A DNA stretch of 64,000 nt from positions 88,570 to 152,569 of the forward strand of contig JAHEAR010000002.1 in NCBI GenBank assembly GCA_024642665.1, given 5' to 3'. The stretch is from Bacteroidota bacterium (GTDB lineage: Bacteria > Bacteroidota > Bacteroidia > Chitinophagales > Saprospiraceae). This document shows positions 1 to 8,900 of the stretch, piece after piece. The notes beneath the pieces were generated by a model that was not told the DNA's origin, did not search any database, and saw only the letters and a list, made by a program, of their open reading frames with translations. The translations under genes were made by a program, and so were the position numbers. Positions within the stretch are counted from its first letter, which is position 1; the number at the start of each line of letters is the position of its first letter.

Positions 1-1
1 A

Positions 2-136
2 CTGGCGCTTCTTCATGAAACACAGTCCCAGATTGACGAGGCTGTTGTTTTATACAAAGAAATCAAGTCTAAATATCCAAATAGTAACGAAGCACTCACG
101 ATCGACAAATACATCGCAAGAGCAGAAGCAAAATAA
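2..136 (+). CDS. C-terminal end of a tetratricopeptide-repeat protein (partial)
   Basis: An open frame enters from the left edge and stops with TAA at 134-136, leaving 44 readable residues. They include EAVVLYKEIKSKYPNSNEA, which has the alternating small and aromatic pattern of a TPR helix, and end in a short basic tail (ARAEAK). The frame closes two bases before the ribH start, so the two are probably co-transcribed. TPR proteins are often found next to ribH in Bacteroidota. The rest of the gene lies outside the window, so I infer nothing about its signal peptide or partner. Confidence 0.7.
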   Translation: MALLHETQSQIDEAVVLYKEIKSKYPNSNEALTIDKYIARAEAK

Positions 137-138
137 GG

Positions 139-645
139 ATGGCTTCCCGGGATGCATCTCCACCCATGGTCAACTTACCGGATGGCTCATCCTTTAAGAT
201 TGGTATAGTCGTAGCACAATGGAATCCTGATATCACGCACGCCCTTTTGCAAGGAGCCAAAGACACTTTGAAAAAGGCCGGCGTAAAAGATGATCATCTT
301 GAGGTCATCGAAGTGCCGGGTTCTTTTGAACTGCCCTGGGGCGCCCGACGATTGCTGACCTCCGCAAAACGAAATGCTGTTATTTGCCTTGGCTGTATTA
401 TCCAGGGAGAAACAAAACACGACGATTATATCGCAAGTGCTGTGGCTTCCGGCATCATGCAACTAGGTCTTACCTCAGGCATACCTGTTATTTTTGGCGT
501 TGTTACGACCAACACACCAGAGCAGGCTATTGAAAGGGCCGGAGGGAAACACGGAAACAAAGGGGCTGAAGCAGCGGCTACCGCTTTGCAATTAGCGCAC
601 CTGCAACAAGGCGATCCATCCAATAAAAAAACAATCGGCTATTAG
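139..645 (+). CDS. ribH: 6,7-dimethyl-8-ribityllumazine synthase
   Basis: This is the penultimate enzyme of riboflavin synthesis. It condenses 5-amino-6-ribitylamino-uracil with 3,4-dihydroxy-2-butanone 4-phosphate in the cytoplasm, usually as a pentamer or 60-mer capsid. The 168-residue length is normal for the family. Visible family motifs are GSFELPWGARRL (about residues 61-72), the GETKHDDY loop with the likely catalytic His94, and the phosphate-binding segment near ERAGGKHGNKG. The ATG at 139 lies two bases after the upstream TPR stop. The metallo-hydrolase gene starts one base after the ribH stop, so a three-gene transcript is likely. No other rib gene is in the window and no FMN riboswitch is visible in the short upstream sequence. 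Confidence 0.97.
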   Translation: MASRDASPPMVNLPDGSSFKIGIVVAQWNPDITHALLQGAKDTLKKAGVKDDHLEVIEVPGSFELPWGARRLLTSAKRNAVICLGCIIQGETKHDDYIASAVASGIMQLGLTSGIPVIFGVVTTNTPEQAIERAGGKHGNKGAEAAATALQLAHLQQGDPSNKKTIGY

Positions 646-646
646 T

Positions 647-1507
647 ATGAAGATTATCGCAATAGATAATGGTCATTTCAAACTTGACGGAGGTGCTATG
701 TTTGGCGTGGTACCCAAATCCATCTGGAATAAAATGATTCCTGCGGATGATCAGAACTTATGCAGTTGGACCATGCGTTCATTGCTATTAGTCTATGAAG
801 ATAAAGTGGTTCTGATTGACACTGGGCTGGGTGATAAGCAGGACAAAAAATTCTTCAGTCATTATTATCCGCATGGCGAAGGCACCTTAATGGGTTCTCT
901 CCGAAAAGCGGGCTATACTGCTTCCGATGTGACCGATGTCATCCTTACGCATTTTCATTTTGATCATGTGGGAGGAGCTGTGGCTCAGGATGAAAACGGC
1001 GCCTTGAACCCTGCCTTTCCAAATGCCAAATACTGGACGACTGAACAGCATTATAACTGGGCATTTAATCCTAATGCCAGAGAAAGAGCCTCATTTCTTA
1101 AAGAGAATTTTGTTCCATTAAAAGAAGCCGGCGTACTTCATTACTTTCCGGAAGAAGAAGGTTTTATATGGGACGATCACCTTCGGATCAGACTATCATA
1201 TGGCCATACGGAATCAATGCTTTTGCCGGAAATCAGGATTAATGAAAAGGTTACGATCATCTATGCTGCAGATCTAATTCCTTCCGCTCATCACGTTGGT
1301 CTGGCGTATATTATGGGGTATGATATTCGCCCTTTGGTCACCCTTGCTGAGAAGACGGAATTTTTAAGTGAAGTTGCAGATAAAGGGTACTATCTGTTTC
1401 TGGAGCACGATAAGGACACAGAATGCATTACCATTAAATTGGATGCAAAAGGTCGGCCCGCAGTGGACCAAAGATTAAGTCTTGAGCAAGTGCTTTCCGG
1501 GATATAG
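647..1507 (+). CDS. MBL-fold metallo-hydrolase
   Basis: A 286-residue protein of the metallo-beta-lactamase superfamily, without a signal peptide and so probably cytoplasmic. The zinc-binding HxHxDH signature is intact as THFHFDHVGG (His102, His104, Asp106, His107). Further ligand candidates are the His of YGHTE (about 193), the Asp of AADLIP and a late EHD. The general layout, with LIDTGLG before the metal motif, resembles lactonase-like and other small-ester hydrolases of this superfamily. The substrate cannot be read from sequence. The gene begins one base after ribH and is probably translated from the same mRNA. The superfamily call is firm and the substrate is unknown. Confidence 0.93.
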   Translation: MKIIAIDNGHFKLDGGAMFGVVPKSIWNKMIPADDQNLCSWTMRSLLLVYEDKVVLIDTGLGDKQDKKFFSHYYPHGEGTLMGSLRKAGYTASDVTDVILTHFHFDHVGGAVAQDENGALNPAFPNAKYWTTEQHYNWAFNPNARERASFLKENFVPLKEAGVLHYFPEEEGFIWDDHLRIRLSYGHTESMLLPEIRINEKVTIIYAADLIPSAHHVGLAYIMGYDIRPLVTLAEKTEFLSEVADKGYYLFLEHDKDTECITIKLDAKGRPAVDQRLSLEQVLSGI

Positions 1508-1673
1508 CGTTCCAGCCGAGAGCCCCGCTTAAATATCCTCCTGCCTCCAGCTTTTAATCTATGAATGCCTCTCAACCTGTTGCCTATTATCCCCATAAAC
1601 CATAGACATTATTTTTAGCCGAAGGATGGATTTTGTTTTCAACCATATTTAAAGTACCTTGACCTGAGGTATC

Positions 1674-1749
1674 ACCCTTAGAGCGCCAGCTCAGAATTAA
1701 TGATTATTATTAACCGGCCTTCAGGCAGCAATGCAGCGGTGCTAAGGGT
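1674..1749. repeat. 8-bp inverted repeat in the spacer before the lipoprotein operon
   Basis: In the 272-base gap 1508-1779, ACCCTTAG (1674-1681) is perfectly complementary to CTAAGGGT (1742-1749). The second arm is followed by CTTATTTT. The arms are separated by 60 bases that contain a smaller TTAAT/ATTAA pair. This could be the end of the ribH transcript or a folded leader of the operon that starts at 1780. The long loop makes a simple intrinsic terminator doubtful. I see no exact TAnnTTTG element in this gap and nothing else recognisable. Confidence 0.3.
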
Positions 1750-1779
1750 CTTATTTTAAGGGAATAACCGGAATCCGTT

Positions 1780-2700
1780 ATGCGTTTGGTGTATCCATAT
1801 TGTGCAGTGTTGATTTGTTTGTTGGTCACTTGGTCCTGCACAAAAGAAACACTTGTGGTCGTAGGAGATAATCCTCCCTATTCTACTTTCAATATCTCTG
1901 ATATCAAGATTGAAAATTATGTCAACAGATTATTTATTGATATCATAGGACGTGAACCTCTTGACGATGAACTGATCCGGGAGGTAGATCGATTGAAAGC
2001 CTCCGGACTCAAGCGAGAAACAAGAGACAGTATCATATATCAATTGATGACGGATACCACGTTCAGAGAAAATGAATTTTCCTATAAAGCCGCTTTCGTT
2101 CAGAATCTATATAACCTGGCGAAAGTCAGATGCATTGAAGGAGTACCGGATGGTGATATTCAATTAAATATCACAGTGCTTCGGAATGGAGCGTACAAGG
2201 ATTCACTGGAAGGAAACTGGGATTCATATTACAATGCCCTGAATCAAATCCGCAGAAATCAAGCCACCCTGGACAGCCGACAGGCTTTTTACAATAGGCA
2301 AATTTATTATCACCAGATGTTTGCTTTTATGATTGATAATTCGACCTATGACATTATCAACATGAACACCTTTAATTTTGTCAGGGCTACTTTCGACGAA
2401 CTACTTTGGCGATTGCCAACGGTGCAGGAATTTGATAAATGTTTTGATATGATCGAAACAAATCAACCGGAAGAAATTTTCGGGATGCTGGGCTCCAATA
2501 AAAACGATTATATCAGAATATTGACGGAATCAAATGAAATGTATGAAGGGATGATCATTTGGTGTTATCAAGTCTTTATGAGCAGACCGCCAACTTCGGG
2601 AGAAGTGGTCACACTATTGCCTGTTTACCTGAACACCAAGGATATCAATTGGGTTATTGCACAAATACTTGTTACTGATGAATATGCAAACTTCAGGTAG
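1780..2700 (+). CDS. lipoprotein with DUF1549-like region, first gene of DUF1501/cytochrome operon
   Basis: A 306-residue exported protein. The N terminus is a lipoprotein signal with lipobox VTWSC (Cys20). The segment after it, NYVNRLFIDIIGREPLDDE, strongly recalls the start of DUF1549, which in Planctomycetes accompanies DUF1501 and cytochrome-like proteins. Near the C terminus, CYQVFMSRPPTSGE looks like a second, degenerate copy of the same motif. No metal or heme motif is visible. Its stop overlaps the start of the next lipoprotein and the DUF1501 gene follows, so the three probably act together at the envelope. The lipoprotein call is firm, the DUF1549 resemblance is by eye and the function is unknown. 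Confidence 0.85.
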   Translation: MRLVYPYCAVLICLLVTWSCTKETLVVVGDNPPYSTFNISDIKIENYVNRLFIDIIGREPLDDELIREVDRLKASGLKRETRDSIIYQLMTDTTFRENEFSYKAAFVQNLYNLAKVRCIEGVPDGDIQLNITVLRNGAYKDSLEGNWDSYYNALNQIRRNQATLDSRQAFYNRQIYYHQMFAFMIDNSTYDIINMNTFNFVRATFDELLWRLPTVQEFDKCFDMIETNQPEEIFGMLGSNKNDYIRILTESNEMYEGMIIWCYQVFMSRPPTSGEVVTLLPVYLNTKDINWVIAQILVTDEYANFR

Positions 2701-3181
2701 GACAACTATCAAACTTTTCGGGCTTATCCTGATGATCCTTTTTGCAGCATGTGAAAAAGAGTATTACGTCTATGATATCAATGACGTGGATATTACGCCA
2801 TTAAATTCTTACAAAGACAAACCCAAGACCCATTCGCAATACATTTCGATTTTGTATGCAAATATGTTCCAGACAGCCATTGGTCCAAATCAAATGCTGC
2901 AGGCCTTGAAAGCCATTGAATCCATCGGAGATAAACAGGTTGCCTATGACATACTCGTCAGCAAGTATATGAATGACCCGAATGTCAAACTACCTTCCAA
3001 TGAATCCATGCGCAGTGATCCGGAAGGTTTCATCCGTGATACGTACAAGCGTTTTCTAGTGCGTCAACCCACAGAAGCGGAACTGCAATGGATGATCAAT
3101 TATATTGAAAGCAGACCTTCCCTAACCACAGAACTCGTATACTTTTCATTTGCGACGTCCAATGAACATGCACATTATTAA
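2684..3181 (+). CDS. small lipoprotein, second gene of DUF1501/cytochrome operon
   Basis: About 165 residues from the ATG at 2684. An ATG at 2678 and a TTG at 2657 are alternative starts. Either ATG overlaps the end of the previous gene, which suggests translational coupling. The signal ends in lipobox LFAAC followed by EKEYY. The C-terminal half has FIRDTYKRFLVRQPTEAEL, resembling the helix-turn unit of the previous protein (RLFIDIIGREPLDDEL), so the two may be distant paralogues. No catalytic motif is seen. I considered whether these two genes are one gene broken by a frameshift, but the second has its own complete lipoprotein signal. Confidence 0.8.
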   Translation: MQTSGRTTIKLFGLILMILFAACEKEYYVYDINDVDITPLNSYKDKPKTHSQYISILYANMFQTAIGPNQMLQALKAIESIGDKQVAYDILVSKYMNDPNVKLPSNESMRSDPEGFIRDTYKRFLVRQPTEAELQWMINYIESRPSLTTELVYFSFATSNEHAHY

Positions 3182-3193
3182 ATTCCGCTACTA

Positions 3194-4549
3194 ATGAAAA
3201 GAAGAAGTTTCATAAAAAATTCAACTCTGGCCTCCGCCGGGACGATATCTATGCCTTATATTTTGCCTTCCGGCATTATGGGGATGACGACTACCCCACC
3301 ACTTTCAGAGTATGTTGTATTTGTGTTATTTGCCGGTGGCGTCAGACAACAAGAGGCTGTACTTCAACGGTATCTTGCGGAAGGTCAGAATGAGAATGTG
3401 GAAGGAAATATCATGTACAATATGCTGGCCGGCGCACCTCCGGATGACAAAATAGCCTATGGTCAGGATGACACGGTCAATAATATCATTGGAGGCATTC
3501 CTATTGATCCGATCCTGCAAACACCGCTTGATCAAATTGGGACATTATTTCCTGAAGTACGTTTTTCCAAAGGAGGAGCCGGGCATTTTAGCGGATTAAG
3601 TACCGGGGTCTCCGGAAATTACTCCACCACCCAGGGATTAAAGAGCCGCCCAGCTGCTCCTACTATCTTTGAATATCTCCGACGTCATGCCGGATTTAAA
3701 GCAACCGATTGCTGGTTTGTTGGCGTTGGAATTACAGGGTCACGCCCATTACTAAATTATTCTGCTAACGAAGCTTATGGTCGAATGTATGGCGGAAACT
3801 TTATTGCGCCAACCGTAACCTTTGGTTCACCGGGTATGCAGCATTTTATGAATTTCAAAAACTACCATCCCGATACGGAATGGAATAAGATTCTTGAGAT
3901 GCGTGAATTTTTAAATCAAAACTTTAGAAATGAAGGCCTTGAAATCTCGCATTTATACAATGATTTGGAGGAGGAGGATTCGATTAAAGAATTTGTAAAG
4001 AAAACATTTGAAAAAGTGAATTCCGGCAGCTTGACTTTACCACCGGTCAATGATAATGGCGATTTAAAAACGATCGGTTATGCTGTTGAATTACTCAACT
4101 GGTTTAAGCCAAAACTTACCGTCGTTGACATGAGTAATATTGATGTTTGTCATGGCAACTATACGGCTTATCTAAAGAATCTTCATCGTGGGGATCATGG
4201 GGTAGGATTTCTATGGCGTGAAATACAACGTATTCCTGAAATGGCAGGGAAAACAACTTTGATTGTTATGCCGGAACATGGAAGAGACCTTGAGCCAAAT
4301 CCAATTATGGATGACAATGATTGGTTTGCTTACGATCACTCAGGAAACAATGAAAACACACGTCGGATATTCAGTTTAATGGCCGGGCCAAATATTGATG
4401 CCGGATTACGTGTGGGGGGTGTCAACAACCCTATTGGAGATGCATCTGATATTGTACCAACCATTGCAGAGTTGTTTGGTATAAAAGATACGGTAATTAA
4501 TAAAGGATTGCTGGATCCTTCTTCTCGTTCACTATTTGATAGAATATAA
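3194..4549 (+). CDS. DUF1501 family protein, Tat-exported
   Basis: A 451-residue protein whose N terminus, KRRSFIKNS, is a good twin-arginine signal (RRxFxK) followed by a weakly hydrophobic stretch. It should therefore be exported folded. The body matches the DUF1501 family, which shares the alkaline phosphatase/sulfatase fold, by eye: VVFVLFAGGVRQQ near the start, GGAGHFSGLSTG, then VMPEHGRD and YDHSGN, which would supply late metal-ligand positions. In Planctomycetes DUF1501 genes pair with DUF1549/DUF1553 proteins and cytochrome domains. Here the neighbours are a DUF1549-like lipoprotein upstream and a cytochrome-like lipoprotein 3 bases downstream. Enzymatic activity for the family is not established. 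Confidence 0.9.
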   Translation: MKRRSFIKNSTLASAGTISMPYILPSGIMGMTTTPPLSEYVVFVLFAGGVRQQEAVLQRYLAEGQNENVEGNIMYNMLAGAPPDDKIAYGQDDTVNNIIGGIPIDPILQTPLDQIGTLFPEVRFSKGGAGHFSGLSTGVSGNYSTTQGLKSRPAAPTIFEYLRRHAGFKATDCWFVGVGITGSRPLLNYSANEAYGRMYGGNFIAPTVTFGSPGMQHFMNFKNYHPDTEWNKILEMREFLNQNFRNEGLEISHLYNDLEEEDSIKEFVKKTFEKVNSGSLTLPPVNDNGDLKTIGYAVELLNWFKPKLTVVDMSNIDVCHGNYTAYLKNLHRGDHGVGFLWREIQRIPEMAGKTTLIVMPEHGRDLEPNPIMDDNDWFAYDHSGNNENTRRIFSLMAGPNIDAGLRVGGVNNPIGDASDIVPTIAELFGIKDTVINKGLLDPSSRSLFDRI

Positions 4550-4552
4550 CAC

Positions 4553-5491
4553 ATGAGAATAGGAACCATCGCATGTATTGGAATTTTTATACTGGCACAG
4601 CTGTCATGTGACAAGAATGAACCACCCGTTAATCCTTTTGATGGACAAGTAGTAAACCAGGATACCGTTCAACTGGAAATCATCAATCCTGACCCTAATT
4701 CCTTTGCCGGTATATATCAAAACATATTGAAGCCTACCTGCGCAAATGTTGGCTGCCATGATGGAACCTTTGAACCTGACTACCGCAACATGGGAAGTGC
4801 CTATAATACACTCGTCTACCAGCGTCCAATCAAAAACGATGGAAATTATAATTATCGCGTGGAACCTTTCAAACCGCAGACATCCGTTATCCTTGGAAGG
4901 CTAAAGGGGCTTTTGACACCAGCCATGCCGATTCAGGTTGAACCTGATTCTGATTGGCCACAAAAGAAGGATCAGTATATCAGCAACATACAAACATGGA
5001 TCACTAATGGCGCTCCGGACATATCCGGAAATATTCGCCAGCTCAATCAACCTGTCCCTGAATTATTAGGTGCAGGTGCTACCGAAGGCAATCTTTGGAT
5101 GCCTCGAAATAATTTTTCCGGGCCAATTAAAATGCCGGATACTTCCTCCAACGTCAGATTGTATTTTGCTTTTCACCATGACCTGATGATGCCGAAAGAT
5201 TTCGAATACAATCGAATTGCGTTTTCCGCTGAAGCTAATTCCTTTAATGGCGCGCAAACATTGCCTCTTCAGATTATGATAAGCCCACGTTACGAAAGAG
5301 GGTTTTATGGCGACTTAGTGGCCTACACGCACTATATTGATATTAACCCTGAGGTAGATTTTGACCTGCAACAGGAGCAATGGTTTTTTAGGGTTTATGT
5401 TCAGGATGAACAAAATCCACTCATGGAAATTCCTAATGATAATGGTATCTATTATATCAAAGATTATATGTCGTTCCGTTGGTCGGAATAG
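4553..5491 (+). CDS. cytochrome c-like lipoprotein with CX4CH motif
   Basis: A 312-residue protein with lipobox AQLSC (Cys19). Residues 57-70 hold ILKPTCANVGCHDG, a probable covalent heme site with four residues between the cysteines (Cys63, Cys68, His69) instead of the usual two. Context such as LLTPAMPIQVEPD (Met near 124) offers a possible distal ligand, and the PQKKDQYISNIQTWITNGAP segment is typical of small c-type domains. The rest (from about residue 160) looks like a beta-rich domain. The gene starts 3 bases after DUF1501, and the next gene begins inside its 3' end. An electron-transfer role with DUF1501 is inference. Confidence 0.83.
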   Translation: MRIGTIACIGIFILAQLSCDKNEPPVNPFDGQVVNQDTVQLEIINPDPNSFAGIYQNILKPTCANVGCHDGTFEPDYRNMGSAYNTLVYQRPIKNDGNYNYRVEPFKPQTSVILGRLKGLLTPAMPIQVEPDSDWPQKKDQYISNIQTWITNGAPDISGNIRQLNQPVPELLGAGATEGNLWMPRNNFSGPIKMPDTSSNVRLYFAFHHDLMMPKDFEYNRIAFSAEANSFNGAQTLPLQIMISPRYERGFYGDLVAYTHYIDINPEVDFDLQQEQWFFRVYVQDEQNPLMEIPNDNGIYYIKDYMSFRWSE

Positions 5492-5921
5492 TCTTGTATT
5501 ACTTTGTTTTTTACTTCTCATCAGCTGTGAAAAAGAAGAAGTCATCGCCTATTCTGACATCCCCGAAATTAACCTTGTGGAGATTTCGAGTGATACGATA
5601 CGGCAATATGAAGATGTATTGTATTTACGTATTTCATACAAGGACGGCGATGGTGATCTTGGCTTTGAAAATCCGGATCAATACGCCTTATATATTCGAG
5701 ATATACGATTAGAAGCGTTTGATGGCTTCTATCTAGGTCCATTGGCTCCCCCCGGAGCAAATGCCGCAATCCAGGGCGAATTGAATATTGAATTTCCAAG
5801 TTTGTTTTTATTTGGTAATGGAAATACGGAACTCACTAAATTTCAGATCAAATTAATAGACAGAGCAGGTCATGAAAGTAATTTGATAGAAACTGATTTT
5901 GTGGCTATTGTCAGAAATTAA
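5442..5921 (+). CDS. small lipoprotein with DGDGDLG motif
   Basis: Read from the ATG at 5442 it has 159 residues, including a basic stretch, a hydrophobic core and lipobox LLISC followed by EKEE. ATGs at 5436 and 5406 are alternatives. All lie inside the 3' end of the cytochrome gene in another frame, an overlap of at least 50 bases, so translation is probably coupled. The mature part carries LRISYKDGDGDLGFENPD, an acidic motif common in Bacteroidota surface lipoproteins and possibly calcium-binding. It ends in an Ig-like beta pattern (FQIKLIDRAGHESN). The stop TAA abuts the ATG of the CUB protein with no gap. Function unknown. Confidence 0.75.
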   Translation: MVSIISKIICRSVGRNSLVLLCFLLLISCEKEEVIAYSDIPEINLVEISSDTIRQYEDVLYLRISYKDGDGDLGFENPDQYALYIRDIRLEAFDGFYLGPLAPPGANAAIQGELNIEFPSLFLFGNGNTELTKFQIKLIDRAGHESNLIETDFVAIVRN

Positions 5922-8900
5922 ATGATGTTCGTTTATTTGACATACCGACAGCTAACGCAACGCCTGGGACACCTATTCATATGCGTTCTACTTTGTTGTG
6001 CAGGCTTTTCATTTTCTTTTGCCCAGACGACGTACATGATGCAAAATCTCGTAGTCAATGATTGTGAAGGCACATTGACGGATAGTGAAAATGGGCCTGA
6101 AGTTGGCCAATATGACCATAATGAAGATTATACATTTACCATTTGTGTAGATAATGCTGATGAGATCATCATTGCGTTCAATTTCTTTTCTACGGAGGAT
6201 AACTATGATATTCTGGCTATCTATGACGGTCCGAATACCGGGTCACCCTTATTAGCTTCTCTGACTGGTGTCATACAACCACCTCCGGTGATCGTAGCGA
6301 CAAGTGGTTGTGTCACCTTTCATTTTATTAGTGACGACAATATTGTGGCTGCCGGATGGGAATTAGATTGGACCGTTGAAATTGATGACCCGGTACCACC
6401 TGTCATTGAAGTCGTCAGTGTACTGGATTGCCCGATGGATGCGATTACCTTCCAATTCGACTTTCCGGTTGATTGCGATGTATTTACCGCAAGTAATTTC
6501 TCCATCATTGGCCCCGGCGGTCCTTCTATTGCACAGATCAATCCGTTGGATTGTATCTCCGGAGAATTGGGTCAAATGTTCGAAGTTGTTTTCAATGCTG
6601 AATTGGCCCAATCAGGAACGTATCGGTTATTATTTAATGGGGCTATTCAGGATGTATGCGGTGAATGGCATGATGTCAGTGCAAATGTTGTTTTCGATTT
6701 AACCAATTGTCCGTTTACCGTTGAAATTGTTTTAGAAGATGTCGCGTGCGAGGGTGATTGTGGCACTGTCAGAGCAATGGTCATAGGAGGTGATGTTGGG
6801 GCAATTTATACTTATGCATGGGGACATACTCCTTTAAATCAGGCGATCGTCAATATCTGTACAGATGTCACTGTATTACTTTCTGTAACGGTAACAGATC
6901 CGGTGAGCATGGATATGGTGGTAGCTCAATTTAATTATGTCCCGCTTGAAAATCCGGTGATTCTAAATCCGGTGCAGGATACCATTTGTTCCAGTATGAG
7001 CGATCATTTTTATCAGTCGAGTCTTCCCGGTGGATTGTATACATCTGCGATTATCCCTGCATGGCTGGAAGCTGATGGTCGGTACCAGTTCTGGCGATGG
7101 CAAAATATGTCTAATTTAAGTACAGACCTTGTAACCTATACTGCGCCTAACGGATGTGTCGCTTATGATACAGTATTGGTTCTTCCGGTCAACCCGGGTA
7201 GCATAGAAGCTGCTTGTGTCGGCGCACCAGATTTTATGGTCAATGGCGGCACGCCTGCCGGAGGCATCTGGCAAGGCCCTAATATCACACAGAATGGAAC
7301 ATTTAGCCCTATCGCTGCAGGTTCTTTTGTCGTTAATTATACCGCCCCAAATGGATGCGTAGCGTATAAACGTATTAATGTAGAACCGGGCATAACCCTG
7401 CCATTAGTCGACACGATATGCAGCTCACAGGAATTTGATCTTGTGGCAGTTCCATATGGAGGTCGATGGACCGGTCCGGGAATTATTAATTCGATTTTGG
7501 GGAGAATCAGACCATGGTCTGTTCCAACCAATCAAACTTATACGTATATCTACACTTTGGAAGGTTGTGTTGATTCGATCGATGTATTCATTCAGGAGCT
7601 TTGGGCAGGACCTGATTTTTCGGTTTGCAAATCTGATTCTTTAATCTTTTTAAATCAAGTTGGCAATTGGTCCGGTCCCGGCGTCTACCTTCCTCTGCAA
7701 AATGCTTTTGATATAAGCATGCTTGGTCCCGGTTCCTACAACTATACGATTGCTGCTTTTGGTTGTACGGATGATTTTACTTTATACATTGAAGATCCCT
7801 ATGCAGAACCTTACAATCCAATTTCATTTTGTCAGGAAGATACCTGGTACCTACTAAGTGACTATGTAGATTACGGACCAAACTGGGGTTCCTTTACGGG
7901 TCCTACGATCACTGAATTTAATGACGAGTGGTACTTTAATCCCGGTCTTGCCGGAGGAGGAATTCATACGATCTATTTTAATGCAGTGGGTTGTCAGGAC
8001 AGTTTCACGATTAACGTGGAGCAATTTGCAGATATTCCTGACTATAGTTTTTGCGAATTAAGTCCGGCTCAATTATTGTCAGCCAATCCACCCGGCGGCA
8101 CCTGGGCCGGACCCGGTTTTCTGGATGGAGCCAGTGGACTTTTTGATCCGCAATTACTTTCACCGGGGATTCACTATATCACTTATGTATCACCTTCAGG
8201 ATGTTTGTCGAATGATTCGATCGAAATCATTATTCGCGAAGTCGTCAGTATCACAGGAATAGATCAGGTCTATTGTAACGCAGATACGCTTATCAATGTC
8301 GCGATAAATCCGGCAGGTGGTGATTTTTATATTAATGGTGTGCTATCTCCTCCGCAATTTAATCCTTCGGTATTGGGGACCGGTACGCATGAATTGTTTT
8401 ATACGCGAGGAACAGGTCCTTGTGGTTCGGAAAAACGAATTTTCTTTAGTGTGATGCCACCGATCAGTGGGGTGACAAGCGCTTCAGACTCGATTTGCAT
8501 GGGAGAAAATGCAGTAGTGACTATTGCCGCGACAGGGGGTATCGGGACTTTAACCTATACCTGGGATCAGGGTCTTGGTTTTGGGTCCAGTCATATTGTA
8601 AGCCCAACATTAAACGCTCTTTATTCTGTGACAGTCACGGATGGGTGTTCGGAACCCTTTACAAGTTCAACCTTTATCTTTGTGCATCAACCTTTTGATA
8701 TCTCATTATCGACCGGTCCTCCGGTTTGTTATGATGATACGAGTTACGTTGAAATAGTGCCCCCTGTACCCGGACAGTATCTGGTGCAATGGTATTTAGA
8801 TACGATCTATGAAAATCCATATCTGGAAGGAAATCCCGGCATCTATCAGGCGGAAGTCACTGAACTTTTTAGTGGATGCAGGCAGACCTTCGATATTCAA

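Noticed and set aside
2657..2700. Possible frameshift joining the two lipoprotein genes at the start of the operon
   Set aside because: The second gene has its own complete lipoprotein signal and lipobox, so an overlap of two genes is the better reading.
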